DNA from: Watersipora subatra
Taxonomy: Eukaryota > Bryozoa > Gymnolaemata > Cheilostomatida > Watersiporidae
Direction of reading: 5' to 3'
Assembly (NCBI RefSeq): GCF_963576615.1
Contig: NC_088715.1
Location: 49,702,007 to 49,766,006, forward strand
Length of the DNA: 64,000 nt
In this document: piece by piece, positions 10,501 through 24,900 of the stretch
Layout: each line of letters opens with the position of its first letter
How positions within the stretch are numbered: the stretch's first letter is position 1
Position numbers and translations under genes: made by a program
The notes under the pieces: generated by a model
Database searches by the model: none
Seen by the model: the letters and a program-made list of their open reading frames with translations, nothing else
What the model was told of the DNA's origin: nothing

Positions 10501-13500
10501 GCGGCTGGCCGGCTGAGCCGTCCCAACTTTTTAGGAACTTTTCACGGCTAAGTACAAACTCGGATAACTCGCCCTCGGATAAAATGTAACATTTCATCTC
10601 AAACACAAGGTTAACTTGAACGGATTTGTTTGGTTCGTTCCTACGCAATGATAAATTGCTTCAGATAACTCGACCTCAACATCATTTACTCGAAAAGTTA
10701 TTTGCCCAACGGCTATGGAGACGGTTTTTATCGCTGTAGAATATCACTTTATTCGAAGCCATAGAGACAAACATCAATTTTTAGTAGTTCTTAGGCGTCA
10801 TTGTTATCATCATCAGTGGCAAAATATTCTTGTTAACGGCTTTTATAAAGGTTTGCAAAATATCAAGTTTTACCAAAAATCCGCTTGGTCATGTCCCATC
10901 GAAATCGTGGAAACCTCCGTATGATCTTAAGATAAAATCGGCAAAATTGATCTTTGTTAAAATGCTCAAAAGAAAAAGATGTCTTTTTTCTGAGCGTTTT
11001 AACTCCGGTCAAGTTTTGTCTATTTTAATTTAAAAACGTCTCGTCAGTCACATCACCTAAAACAAAACAAATCTCAAAAATAGAAAAATGTTGATACTTT
11101 CCGATAAAAAAATTTTAAACTTCACACGAGAGGCCCGGCTGAGGCCCTACATAAGAAAAACCTGTTGGGGGTTTACACCGCCCCCCCCCCTCAACACCCC
11201 CAGGTGTTCATAACTAGTTGCCTAACATTAGCCGCCCCAACTTGCAACCAGTGCATACAGGCTTGCAGTGAACTGAACCTGAGGAATCTAATTATGTTTG
11301 TTCCACTGCATTTATTTTCACATCACTATATTTGCGCACTCATCAGAGCTGCGAATTTAAGTTGCAGTGAAATTTTTACTCTGTATGCTACTCACGAAAC
11401 TAAATACTAGCGAAATATAAGTGTCCTAGGGTAGTTCGGATTCAAATCACATACCCTTTAGCAGTTATAGGAGAACTATAGTAGTTTTAGCCATCATTTG
11501 TGTATATGAAGATATGCGAAAGCTCAGTCAGGTTGAGCCTGTCAACAGCGAACAGATAATGTATTATATTTTAGGTTACAATAACTGAATATTCATTTTG
11601 TAACACCCGTTCAGTGTATGATCAAATTCTTATTTAGCAGTAAGATCAGCGATGCCTGGGCCTTCTTTTTTCTCCACCAGACAGCCTGCTAGTGGGTGCT
11701 TTAGAGGCTGCTTTAGATGGAGTTTTAAAATCAAATACTTTTAGCGGCCTGGTGGAATGCGCAGAGCATATGCGTGTGCAGTTTGCATAAAATCAGACAA
11801 AAAATGTCAAAACGCAGAGCATTTATGTGGGCTAACAGATGGACACACACAATGACAGAGTAAAATTTATTAAAATATAGAATATTTGGACATCAATGTA
11901 ATAGTTGGTGTATTCGTCGCTAAAAGTGACATATAAAAGATCACTTCAAGTTAATTGGAGTACAATGGGAGAGCTGTATGGTTATCATGCACCTCCTTCT
12001 AGGAAATATATTTTTCACTTTTTTGTTAAACCTACCATTAAATTAATCATGCATAGGGAATCCAAAAGCACTGTTAGTGATGCCTGAAGGCTTGAGTTCA
12101 GATGACATTGGCAGCATGTGCTAAAACATCACTGATTGCTTTGTCCATCCATGTATTTTTTTTATTGTAATGGTTCTAATCTCTGCACTCATCTGTTACA
12201 GCGATTTGAAACAAGAGATGACAGACAGTGCCGTGCTGACTATGGTGACATAGACAAAGGACCAATGGTATGGACTTACAAATGAAATTCATGTAGTTTT
12301 ATATAGCATAAAATCTATATCATTTATAGCATAATTTATATAGCATGAGATTCTATATAAATTTATTTATATAGCATTTTATGCTAATTATAAATGAAAT
12401 TTATAAGTAGCATAAAATGAACGTATAACTTTACGAAATTTATAAGCTCATTTTTATTTTAGAGAAAAAAAACATTTTTTTCATAAGACATTTTTTTCAT
12501 CGTTAGTATCAAGCAGACATCACGCCTGCATTGCTCGAATGAAAAATAAAATTTGAATTTTTAGTTTTTGTGTAGTGGTTTTCAAACGAATGCAACAAAC
12601 AAATAAACAAAACAAAGATAAAAACAAATAGTTTTTATCTGTTATTGCCGCAGTTTTTCTGAGACTAGTAAAGCTGGCTGGTTAGCTCATTTGGTTAGAG
12701 TGTTAGTCTAATAAGTAAAGTGTCATGTGTTCAAACCCTGTATCGGCCTACATTTTACTGATCTCATTATGATATAGTATTTGGTGTCATTTTTATTCAC
12801 AAAAACACCTTTTTCTGTCTAAATTCCTATTCTGGGTAGTCAATCAAAGATGTTTTGGCGTAAAATTTAGGAGTGTATCAAAGAGAACTACATGCAAATT
12901 TTCAAGCGGATTGTTTAATTAGAAGTTAGTTTCTATAGAGAACATACCCACGAACAAAGAGCCAAATCTGTATATAACTGTAGATAATGTCTTTTGCAGA
13001 TCGCGCGTTCATAAGAAAAATTTGTGTTTTCTTGTGTGAGATATTCTCTGTATTTCTATGTTTGAAATGCTGTTTCTCCTTGAATGCATGAAAATGTGCA
13101 AAGCTCTGAAGATTTTATCTCGGAAAAAGTGTACAGTGAACCCCCAGAAATGGTGTCCCTGCAGTTCTTTCGTCTTACGAATGGGAACACAAAGTTTTTC
13201 CTGTCCACCGTTACAGCATTTTTTCCACCATAATGCATCAACAAAATTCTCTTTGAAATTTGACTTTGGACAGCATCGCTCGGTTTTTCATGCCGAATTA
13301 GTTTAAAAAAAGTTATAATAAGGTCGCCTAGAAGCTATAGCGAAAGTGAAGCAAAAAGTGACAAGTCAAAAACAGATAAAAAAATTAAGACATAGGCAAA
13401 ATTGAAGTATAGGTTAATTAAAAATTAAAGCTTAGATTAAAGTGTGTGTGTTTAGTAAGCTAAAGCCATTTAAGTCAAATTCAAAGTTTATGTTGTGTGC

Positions 13501-16500
13501 ACTACAAAAGTTTAGTGTACCGAACGCATTACTGTCTATTCTCTCTCATACCATCGTTAGCCACTATGTCTGTCTTGAAGGTAAGAACTCCCTACAGTAC
13601 TGTTCATAGCATGTTACATTGTATTGCAGATCATAACCACTAAATAAGTAACTATAGTTATAAAGGTTACTATACTATTTTATCACAGATTTTTAAAATT
13701 TACGCTACATATTTCAAATTCTGATGTTTTCACCCGGGGAGGGGTAGGTTTTGCATTAGATAATTACTATAGGTTCCAATCTCCCTTCATACAACATCTT
13801 TACATCACGATCCCAACAATAGAACAAACTAATGTCGGAGGGTCCACTGTATTACAGTATTTCTTTTGTGAAAAGACTTGATCCTATTTCACCCTTTGTT
13901 TGATTATTTAGTTTTGTGGTTACTCTTATCTACTCCATAGCAGTTCATAAGGTAGACGCATCCTCTCATCTACATTGTGAAATAATTGTGATTTTAAACA
14001 TCAAATAAAAATTTCTTTATAAGTGGATGACAAAGGGCATTTTAGGGCTATCACAAAGCCAAGCATGGGCAACATACTGCACTGCAGCATAGCATATTTC
14101 TGCATGTTTTGTTAAACCTCTGGATTTAACAATACGTACAGAACTTAACTTTAAACAGGTCATGAGGTCACAAGGCTAGTGACATTAATCGATCTCTTTA
14201 CTTCAGTATATTACACTATGCTAGAACGTACATGTAGATCCTCTAATAGGCTGCCAGTATTTTTAGAGACTGCTCATAAATACATGTATGTACTGGACAA
14301 GAATTTAATAATCAAGAAAATTTTATTACTAATGCTTTCCACGTGATTAAAGTTTTATGAAAGCTTCAGCCATTACCACTGATAAAAGACCATAAATTGT
14401 CTTGGAAATGTAGCTGTTCTGTGTACATTGTAATTACCGCATTTTCTTTTGATCCATTCTTCTGTGATCTATATGATCCAGAGGCATTTACTCTTGTGTG
14501 TGTTCTCTATACAGCTGCGAGAACCACCTATGCTCAGAGAGGTGGTGGATAACGTAATTGAGATGGTTAGAGACTACAAGGAAAGTCCATCTATTCTCGA
14601 AATGATGCGAGCCATGCTTTGGCGGTATTTGGATAACCCATCCGTATGTATGCTTGTTTTTGTTTTAGCCTTGGAACCACAATTTATGATGTCTTTTTAT
14701 TCCTACAAAATAGCTTTCATGTAATCAGTATTTCCTGTGCTCATAGCTATGTGCTCTATTTTACCTTGTTTCTCTTGTAAGACTTTTGTTTTGACATTAC
14801 AGCGCACCCTTGGGTTATACAATTTTTTTGCCTCACGATGTGGGACAAGACGTTTTTTTTACTACTCCATACAAAATATTATTTGCCATACAATATCAAT
14901 GAAAATTAATCTTAAAATTTAAATTTGACTGTCAGTGTGTGGAATACGTCGAAATAACAAATATGCTGATATGCTATTGCCTTTTGATATTGCTACTATA
15001 TGCTATAGTTCTCGCTTTTCTATTGCTACTATATGCTATAGTTTTCGCTTTGCTATTGCTACTATATGCTATAGTTCTCACTTTTCTAGCGCCTTTGGGT
15101 TATGGCGACCCCGTTATACAATTTTTTTGCCTTACGATGTGGAACAAGACAATGAAAGTCTCATTACTCAATTTTCAGACTTCATACATTAAATAGCTTA
15201 TTTAGTTGTTTAACTGCTGATATTTATGCCTTCCACTCTACAATATCTATGAGTCTCCGTCCGGAAGAAGACAACTTAAAAAAAATATGGTTTTTAAAAT
15301 TGTTGTTCCTTGTTTCAGCTCGACCATTTTCATTTTGAAGAGTTTGATGATGAGTCTGAACGAGTATTTGCTCGACTCAAGAACCTCGTTACTGACATTG
15401 AGAATTTTTATGATAATGTTTGGAATTTAACGGAAGCCCAACAGACGATAGATGAACTCCTTAATGACTTATGTCAGAAGATTTTAGAGATCAAGCGTGG
15501 ATCTGCGGTTTGTGTCTTAGAGTTTAAGGATGAGATACAAGTTGCCCAGTTTATTGAGGAGTTCTCAACGATAGCTAAAAAGCTTCGGGATTGGCTAAAA
15601 TCTCAGTTCTTCAAGAAAGAGGAAATATCAGTAGAGACGGAGCGACATAACCTTGTGCAAGAGGCTGCAGTTGAAACCGTTAAAAGGCTTTTTGAGTCGA
15701 TTCGAGCAAATTTGAGGGTTCATGTAATCATTCCTAATAAGCAGTTGCTTCGTCAGCTAGAGGGGATTACTGATACAGTTGAGGTTACGTTCATCGTGAA
15801 GCTGAGAAATTTTCCTTTTCCAATGGATGAAGAAGCCAATGCCAAAATGGATACCTCAACCTTAACACATTAATTAAGCAGTTTGGAGATTTTAAAAATG
15901 TCCAGAAAGCCTTTGAAAATGTATTCCTGACGGCTAAAAATAGCTCATCAATGCTGCAGGTAACATATTAGCATCATAATATTAAACGCCAGTGTAAACT
16001 TGTGTGTGATCGGGTGTGGGTGAATGCGCGGATGTGTAGGTGTGTGTGTGTGCCCGCATGGGCGCATGTGGTTTGTGTGTGTGTGTACATGGGGTTACCC
16101 ATGCGGTGTGCCTGGGTGTGTGCACGATTATGCGCATTCATGCATGTGCATTAGTCTGTGACTTACAACTGCTTATGTTACTGTTAGGCCTATTAAGGGT
16201 GATTTGCTAAGCCTGCTTTTCCCTAGAAAGGTTGTTATTTTATTGTATTGGTTCTTTGGAAGACCCTTTACGATCAGGGATAAACTTTAAGAAACAATCT
16301 TTGAAAACTCCTACTGCAAGCTTTGGTTTTCCGTTTCTCTCAAAGTCGTTCAGATCAGTTTGGGCTAGGAATTTGATTTTGTGTCTTTTTAGATACAAGT
16401 GCTGAAGTGCGAAAAGCTGATTGCTCAGGCTTTGTTATTCAACGATTTGAAAGCAAGAGTTGTTTGTAAATCGATAGAGTCGCCAGCTGTATTGCAACAA

Positions 16501-19500
16501 TATAAAACACATTTGGCGATTTCCTAGTTAGTCAGCATTCTTTTTTGTGGAATATTTTATATTGTACATATGAAGGCCTGTCACTGTTGTATATGTGACA
16601 TTGCTTCTTGCTTTTCCATTATAGAGGGTCAGTCTTGACTTAACACATTGCGTTAAGCACAACGTAAAGTAGTTAGTATTTCGAATAGGTTGAGTTGAGC
16701 TGGTTGTTCTGTGTTCTTGCTCTTTTGCAATACAAACCGAGTACGATCACTCATTCTGGTCTTGCTTCTTTCTATGCAAAGTAAAATTGTTTCATTCTAT
16801 AACAGAATGCAGATTTGCTTTTACAGTTTCGAAATGGAGATCATCTAAAATTTGCGAAATCTAGTTGCGTATGTGGCCTTCTGTGGATTGTTTGCTGACG
16901 ACCTTATTTGGTCTGTGTCAGTCTAAGTATTCATTATTTGCTTATAGGCCGAGCAACAAGCTTTTTTGGAAGAGGGAATGCAAACGATGAAAGTTGAAAA
17001 AGGAGAGATTCAGGTATCAGTAATCAAAAACAATCATGGATATATTGGAACCATGAAAAATTCTTTTAGGAATTTTAGGAAAAATTATTTCTGAAAAATT
17101 CTGTCTATATGTATAAGCCTAAAAGATATATATATATATATATATACAAAAAGGATACAGGGTATATGGTAAGAGCGAGGGGAGGGCTGAGAATGTCTTA
17201 CCCTTGTGATTAGGCACACATGTATACAAACTTGCAGTTGCAATCTTCATGAGTTCTAAACCAATACAAAGACGATTTTTCATTCTGAGATTTAATTGCT
17301 ATAGCTGGACAGACACTGAACGACGACAGATAAACAAACTTTGATATTAATATATATTATATAGATGGTCAGTGATTTATTAATGTTATTCTACTATAAC
17401 CACTCCTCTACCATAGCTCTGTCTAACATGTCGTAGGAAATATAACTCAAACCGATACCTCAAACTCTTCTTGTTCAAATTCCATTCCCTCCTTCACAGA
17501 GCTAGCCAACACCTGCTCGTACTGTAAGCAAATAATATATATACATATATATATATATAAATCTTATATATATGTCTGTATATTTGTCTATATATATGTC
17601 TGTATATATATATATATAATGTTATATATATATATATATATAACGTTATATATATAACATTATATATATAACGTTATATATATAACATTATATATATAAC
17701 GTTATATATTTCATATCGCTAAAAATGCTAGTTTTGTAAAGATTAAACAAGAAAAAACACTCTATACACAATATATATAGTGCTATATATATTGCATGTT
17801 GATGTATGGATTATTTGGAGGATATGTTTTGTTTGGAGGTGCTGACGGCCCTAATAGGTCTTTATAAGTTTTAATATAAATTTGTTATTCGCTTACAGTA
17901 CGAGCAGGTGTTGGCTAGTTCTGTGAAGGAAGGAATGGAATTTGAACAAGAAGAGTTTGAGGTATATTTTCTACCGCACATTAGACAGAGCTATGTGGAT
18001 CAGTGATTATAGTAGAATAACGTTAATAAATCACTGACCATCTATATAATATATATTAATATCAAAGTTTGTTTATATGTCGTCGTTCAGTGTCTGTCCA
18101 GCTATAGCAATTAAATCTCAGAATGAAAAATCGTCTTTGTATTGGTTTAGAACTCATGAAGATTGCAACTGCAAGTTTGTATACATGTGTGCCTAATCAC
18201 AAGGGTAAGACATTCTCAGCCCTCCCCTCGCTCTTACCATATACCCTGTATCCTTTTTCGCGATTGCAGACGCTAAATGTGCACTTTTTATTATTAATTA
18301 ATTAATATTACCCTTTTATTAATTTTGAAACTTTTTAAAAATGAGTTTTTGCTACCATTACCCATTTTTTAATTTAGAATTTTCAAATGTGCATTTCAAT
18401 TTCAACACTCTTATTTTCGGTTTTTTGTAAGGTCGGATGCTAAATAGGTAAAGGCTAGTACTTTTCACGCAGACAGTCATACTATCTTGAATACGAATAA
18501 CCTCTACATTCTCTTTTCGTTCGGCCAGTCGAAGTACCTGACAAAGATAGTCTGATATCTCACCTTTACATTTGTACCAGTATCGAGAGGTACCTGTATT
18601 GTCACATTCAAAGTTTTGATGGATAGCTTCTGCTGCAACAGTAACCTTTTATACATGCGTTTCTATGCTCTAGTTGTTATTATTGATTCAACATATTCAG
18701 AATTTTTATTTTGTTTTCTCAGTTCGTATTAATTATATCATAACCAAATCATTTTTAATGTAACTGTAGCAAAACAGACTTAATTTAGCCATTACTTGCT
18801 AATTATTCCACATTTATATTTAACCACTTTTGCTTTTGTTTTATTTTTTTTCTTAAATTATTTGACCTGCACAAAGAATTTTCTTCATGATATAAAGTTT
18901 GAAAGTTACAGTTGTTTGACAAAATTTGAAAACCTTAACAGCTGTTTTATTTTTTCTCTTAATTTAAACTGCGCAAAATACTTTCTCATGATATGTAGTT
19001 TGAAAGTTAGAATGGCAACTGTTGTTATATGTTAAATTAAAATAAAATTTTTGTGCAACGACTTTTTATTACTCGGGCAACGCCAAGCATTTACTTAGTC
19101 TTTTCTATAGACGGACACAATTTTTATTCTTTTTTAGAGTTTTTGGCTTTTAGCGTATAGACTGATGTAAAAGGTCCATAGTTTCAGTTAATTGATGCAA
19201 CTTTGTCTTTCTGTTGATGGATGCTTCACTATCATATAAAGATATCTGAAGATGAGGAAAGTTTAATTCCCAAAGTTTGGTCAAAACCCGCTGGTTGCGG
19301 GATCCATATTATCAATATGAATAATCAATATCCACATTGATAATATTGATAAATGGAAAATGAGTAACAGTTCAAAAACAATTTTCTTCTGCGTTTTTGA
19401 TTGATTAGATGCGAAAAAAATTATATATAATGATAAATATTGAGACCATGAAAATTTCTTTTAGGCAAAAAGATTAAGGGCCTTTGTTTTCTCAAGGTCT

Positions 19501-21858
19501 TGCCTTTTAAAAATAGAGGCTTGTAATAAAGTGTGCCCGTGGCTTTTTCAATCTTTGTGGTTCAGTGCCGGGCCCACAGTGTCCAGCCTATCACATGCTT
19601 CCAATGCTGAAGCTAGTGGTTGCGGATTCACAAAGGAAAGCTTGTGAAGGATATTTTCTGTTAAACTGCTTTCGACTCGAGTTCGAAGATTTAAGTAGCG
19701 TGTCATCTCTATCTTTGAACATCCATTAGCTTCACATCTCCGGTAGCTAGTAGCTATATATCTTCGATAACCATCGGCTATACATCTCAGATAGCCATTG
19801 GCTATTCATTTGTGATAACCATTACCTGTACGTATGTGATGTCTATAGTTGCCAAAAGACCAACATATTAGAGACGTGTATTGCTTCAACTTGAACACAA
19901 TAGTTGATATCAACTATAGCAATGATAGCAACTATATTTATAACCAGATTATGTAGCAATTATATGTTTATGGTGCATTCAGATTACTTATATGTACCTT
20001 ATGAAAAATAGTCTGTCAGTTTTCTATAGTTCGATAGTGACTAAATTCTTTATGAAGTGTCATTCTAAATTGCTATTGCCTTCACAATGCAGTAACTATT
20101 TGGTTTTGTGCTTGATTTAGGAATCTGAGAAAGAGAAGGGAGCAGCAGCGGGTAGCACACCCCGTGAGGTAAGAAGCTAATTATCAAAACCTGACGCATT
20201 TCTGCTGCTTTTAACTGTTTCAGGGTTTTATCTAGAATTTGTGATTTTGGGTAAAACCTTTAACTGCTTCACCCTGCAGATGGCTAAGTCACTGTATTTC
20301 CATGAAGTGGACAATCAAAAAACAAAGACTCGCGAGTCAAACAAATTTTGCCACTCGCAAACTTTTTCGAATGCAGCACTTTTTCTTGTGCAGCACTTTT
20401 TGCGAATGATTCGCAAAAAGTGCTGCACAAGTTATTCCATTTTAAAAATTTTCCACACTTCAGTTATTCCTATTTTGATGAGACAGGAGTGCATCCCTAT
20501 GACCTCTGACCTATAAACTCTGGCGTAGAAATCCTCATCTTCTTTAACAACTTTTCCAATGAAACAGTTATCGCCCACTAACTCAATGTGCGCACAATTC
20601 CAAAAGTGCATTATCCGCGCCATGGAAACATAGTGAATGGCTTTCCTTGTTGATCAGTTGTTCCTTGTTTAACCTTTGCAAGCATGCTATGCACACCATC
20701 TCCCATAGTCTGTTTGTCTAATTTTGGTTGTTTAGAATTTATATTATTCTGCAGTCGAAACCATTCCACACTATCTTTATTGAGAAATTACAAAAGCGAG
20801 ATACGCCTTTCGACTTATTGAAGAGGTTTAAGGAATATGGCACAATACTGTATACGATAAAAGATCCCCATGGACATGGTGAGTAATGACATTGTCTATA
20901 TATATAGTCATGTAATTATATGTTTATGTCTATATATGTTAATCTCAATGTTGTCTGCCATCTGTCCAGTTATAGCGATAAGGTTTTAGCATTGATAAAA
21001 TACCTTCGTATTGGATTTGAACTCACAACATTTAAATCGCAAATCTACTAACAAGGGCACATAACTACAAGGCTAAACCTTTTTTAGCAATTCCATCGCT
21101 CCTACTATATACTGTATATTTTTTCGCGATTGCACGTGCTAAATTTGCAATCGTTATTATCAATTAAATCTTTTTGTGTTTGTTATTTCTTTGAAAATTT
21201 TAAAAAGCTAATTTTTTTACCATTGCTTTTTTTTAATTTGTAATTTTTAAATGTGCCGTTTCAATTTCAAATGTGCTGTTACACTCAAATTTCCGGTTTT
21301 TGTGACTCTGTAAAAGCTAAAAGCTTTTCACATGGACAATTGTATTATCTGGAGTAGGAATTGCCTCTACATTCTTTCTCTATTTGGTCAGACAAAGTAC
21401 CAGACAAAGAAAGTCAGATACCTGTTGTACGTTTGTACCAATATCAAAGGTACCAGTATTATCCATCAAAACTTTGAATACAATGAGCATCTGCTGTAAC
21501 TGTACTCTTTTTATACACACAATTTTATGTACTCATTGTTAATTTTTTCTCCTAATTTACGGTATTTGAACTGCACAAAACACTTTTCTCATGATATGAA
21601 GTTTGAAAGTTATAATGGTAAATGTTGTATATGTTAAATGGAAATATGCTTTTTACGCAAAGACCTTTTTATTACCCCAGCTATGCCAAACATTCATCTA
21701 GTGTATATATATAATATATATATAAATTTGGTAAGAAATTTGTTAAAATTTGACTACGCATAAAAATTACTAAAAGTTTCATATTACACAAAAGGTGTGT
21801 AACACTCATCAGATAAAATGCTTAGTAGTCCTCACTAAGCATTTTATCTGATGAGTGT

Positions 21859-21931
<73 letters not shown>

Positions 21932-24900
21932 TCAAACATGGATAACTCGAACTTCAAGGGACCGAGCAAAAGTGTTCGAATTATCGGAGCGTTCAAGTTA
22001 TCAGAGCACTGTCACAAGTCCATATATTTACTTATTTATTAGTAGATACATGTACATATACAAACTATAATATAAATCAAAAGCACAAATGGCTTGTTTC
22101 AAATTAAATGCTTCTAATGTAAAGTTTAAAACGTTTTCATGAAAAAGTATAGAGATTTTTCTATCACTTGAGATTGGTTTGTTGTTTGAGGTGATGTTAT
22201 TGCCAGGACGTTTTTCAGATTGACATTGGCAAAACTTGATCGTTGTTGAAATGCTCAAAAGAAAAGACATTTTTTTCTTTTGGGGTTTTACCCACGATCA
22301 ATTTTGCCGTTTCTTCTTGAAGTTTATGCAGATTACCTTACTTTACCTGGGATTCGTTAAGAGCAACACTCCGAGGCAGTTCAATTAGAAGTTTTACGAG
22401 GTTTTACGGTACATTCTATATCACTCACGCTTTTTTAATAGATACTTATTGAATGTACACACGTATTCTGTGTTTAGGTCAAACAATGAATAGTTTTTTG
22501 TAGCTCAGACAACATATACGTTTAATTACACCAATTTTAAGACGTTTTAAACATTCAACATTCCGACGTTGATTCAACACGGAATCAACGTCGGAAAACT
22601 ATTAATCACGGGCTAGCCGGGTCACGCACTCAAGGATTTTCGCCACGCACATACAAAACAACATGCGATTTTTGTTTTGTATGTGCGTGGCGAAAATCCT
22701 TGCGCGCGTGACCCGGCTAGCCCGTGCTATTCATCGTATCGCAGTATAAATCTATTTTCACCAAACTTTTAGAAAAGTCATTGACAAAAATATTTTGCCT
22801 ATGGTGGTAATAACGACGCTTATGAATTACGAAAAGATGAAGTTTACCTCTATGGCTTTGAATAAAGTGATTTTCTAAAGCGATAACAACCGTTTCGGTA
22901 GCCGTTGGGCAAAAAAACAGTTCGAATTAACAGTGTTGAGTTCGAGCTATCTATAGCAATTTATCATTACGTGGGAACGGACCAAAGGAAATGTTCGAAT
23001 TAACCATGTGTTCGAGCTATCCGTGGACGAGTTATCCATGTTTGACTGTATATAACATTTTTTAGCATGAAACTCTAAGTTATACAGTTTTTATCAAATT
23101 TTACACTGCTTTTTATTATCTATTTTATATATATATGCATATATATATATTGACATATATATATATTGACATATATATATATTGACATATATATACTAGC
23201 TGATTTATCTTTATATTATGCTATTTTACATTATCTTGTTGCCTTTTTAGACTCTTGTAATTCAATGAATAGTGCTCTGCATTATTTGCAATTTATTTAT
23301 TGCATTATTTTGCAATTACTATGCAATTTTCATTAAGTGACGCTAAGTATCTTTTGTGGACATTTATTGACACTTATTGACAATTGATACTCCAACTAGT
23401 CGTTTGGATTTCTTGCCATCCAGAGTTCCATATTATACAATTAGGTGCTTATTTTTTACTGAACTATCTGCTATAATTTTTCTTCAACAGGATATGTTCG
23501 CTTCGAGTCTCCCTCAGCTGCTGAAAAGGCTGCATCTTCAGGTCAAGGAGTTACTCTCACACCGGTCGGTGTCTCATATGTACTCGCGGCAAATTTTAAA
23601 ATATTTTGTCAGGAAGTATACATATGTTTTATCATTTCTGATCTTGTTTGTCGTTTTAGGGGATTTCATTGCTAGGATGTTTTACTTAATCAAAACTTAA
23701 GCATGGTCAAAACGCTCGGAAAAAAGATGTTATGTTCTTGTGAGCATTTTAAAGCATTCTTGTGAGCGTTAATTGTGAATGCTAGAAAATATCTAAACTT
23801 TTTGACGAAATCCATTAAAATTTGATGTGGGTGACCCTTTAAAGGTTGACTTGCAACAAAATTCACATTACAGTTATTTGGTATGAAAAAATTCATCATG
23901 TCTTACTCTGCTGTGTTGTAGGTACAAAATACATGGAAATATGATTACAAGCTCTTAAAAGCTAAAAAACGAACAATTAATCGCAGCCATCAAGAAAATG
24001 CCGTAGTTTTGAATCCCTTTCCAAAACGGCTCAAATATGACGTAGTTGTTACAAGATGGTTTCTGTTCACACTTTCGTGCAACCTCATTCATCGAAATAT
24101 TTTCACAAATATATTTCACGCATTCAATAAAACCATGTCTATTGTCCTTAAGCGTCTACTTCATCATCATTGTAATGCTGTCACTTTAAGCACTAATATC
24201 TCAAAACCTAGCTTAAAAATTACTTTAATTTTTAACCTTAGCTTGAAGGAGTGCATATTATTCTCTGATAAACATGAGGAGCCTGTTGGTCACCTGTGAT
24301 GGTGGAAACATTCTGCAGAAATTGTTCGCGCTATTTGGCAGAAAGTATGGGTCACATGATCAGATTACGACTAGATGATTAGACCAAGCCGAAACAAAAC
24401 TGTAAAGTATCGAGCATCTATATTTAATACGGGCTTTTCGGTAGAACCCGAAGTGTTTGTTATAAACTAGTGCTACAAAATGTTTTATATTGAGCCTTTT
24501 TTTGGCCTTTCATTTCACGTGATAACATCACGTATCAAAACAATAACCACAATGTTTGAGAACGTCATCGAAGTAAAGAGATTCTAAACTACTGCGTTTT
24601 CGTGATGGCTGCGATTATTTGTTCGTTCTTTAGCTTTTAAGAGCTTGTAATCACATTTCCACATATTTTGCACCGACAACACAGCAAAGTAAGACATGGT
24701 GAACCTTTTGATACGAAATACCTGTAATGTGAATTTTGTTGCAAGTAGACCTTTTACCCTTTGAACCCTGACCGTTCCTGTCACTGTGTGTCAGTAACCC
24801 TGGACAATTTGTCCAATGACCTAAATTTTTTAAACTTTTATTAAATATATCTAAAAGTGCACAAAATACAATGATATTTGGTAGAACACTAGTAAAAAAA

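Larger units (their letters stand above)
21929..23048 (+). mobile_element. Tigger/pogo-like TIR element with nested foldbacks
   Basis: The ends CAGTCAAACATGGATAACTCG and its reverse complement are flanked by TA. CAGTCAAAC termini with TA duplication fit the Tigger/pogo branch of Tc1/mariner. Subterminal text repeats GTTCGAATTA / TAATTCGAAC motifs. No transposase frame is present. A 120-bp foldback (22607-22726) and a 35-bp palindrome (22561-22595) sit inside it, and a degenerate relative lies at about 10460-11080. Confidence 0.75.

Noticed and set aside
20241..20516. 91-codon frame next to exon 7
   Set aside because: It runs into the TIR element at 20290 and has no domain or splice support.
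21851..22070. Tyr-Ile repeat peptides
   Set aside because: Translation of the (TA)n microsatellite.
23377..23700. 107-codon plus-strand frame
   Set aside because: It overlaps exon 9 of the RRM gene in another frame; the in-phase exon reads YVRFESPSAAEKAAS.
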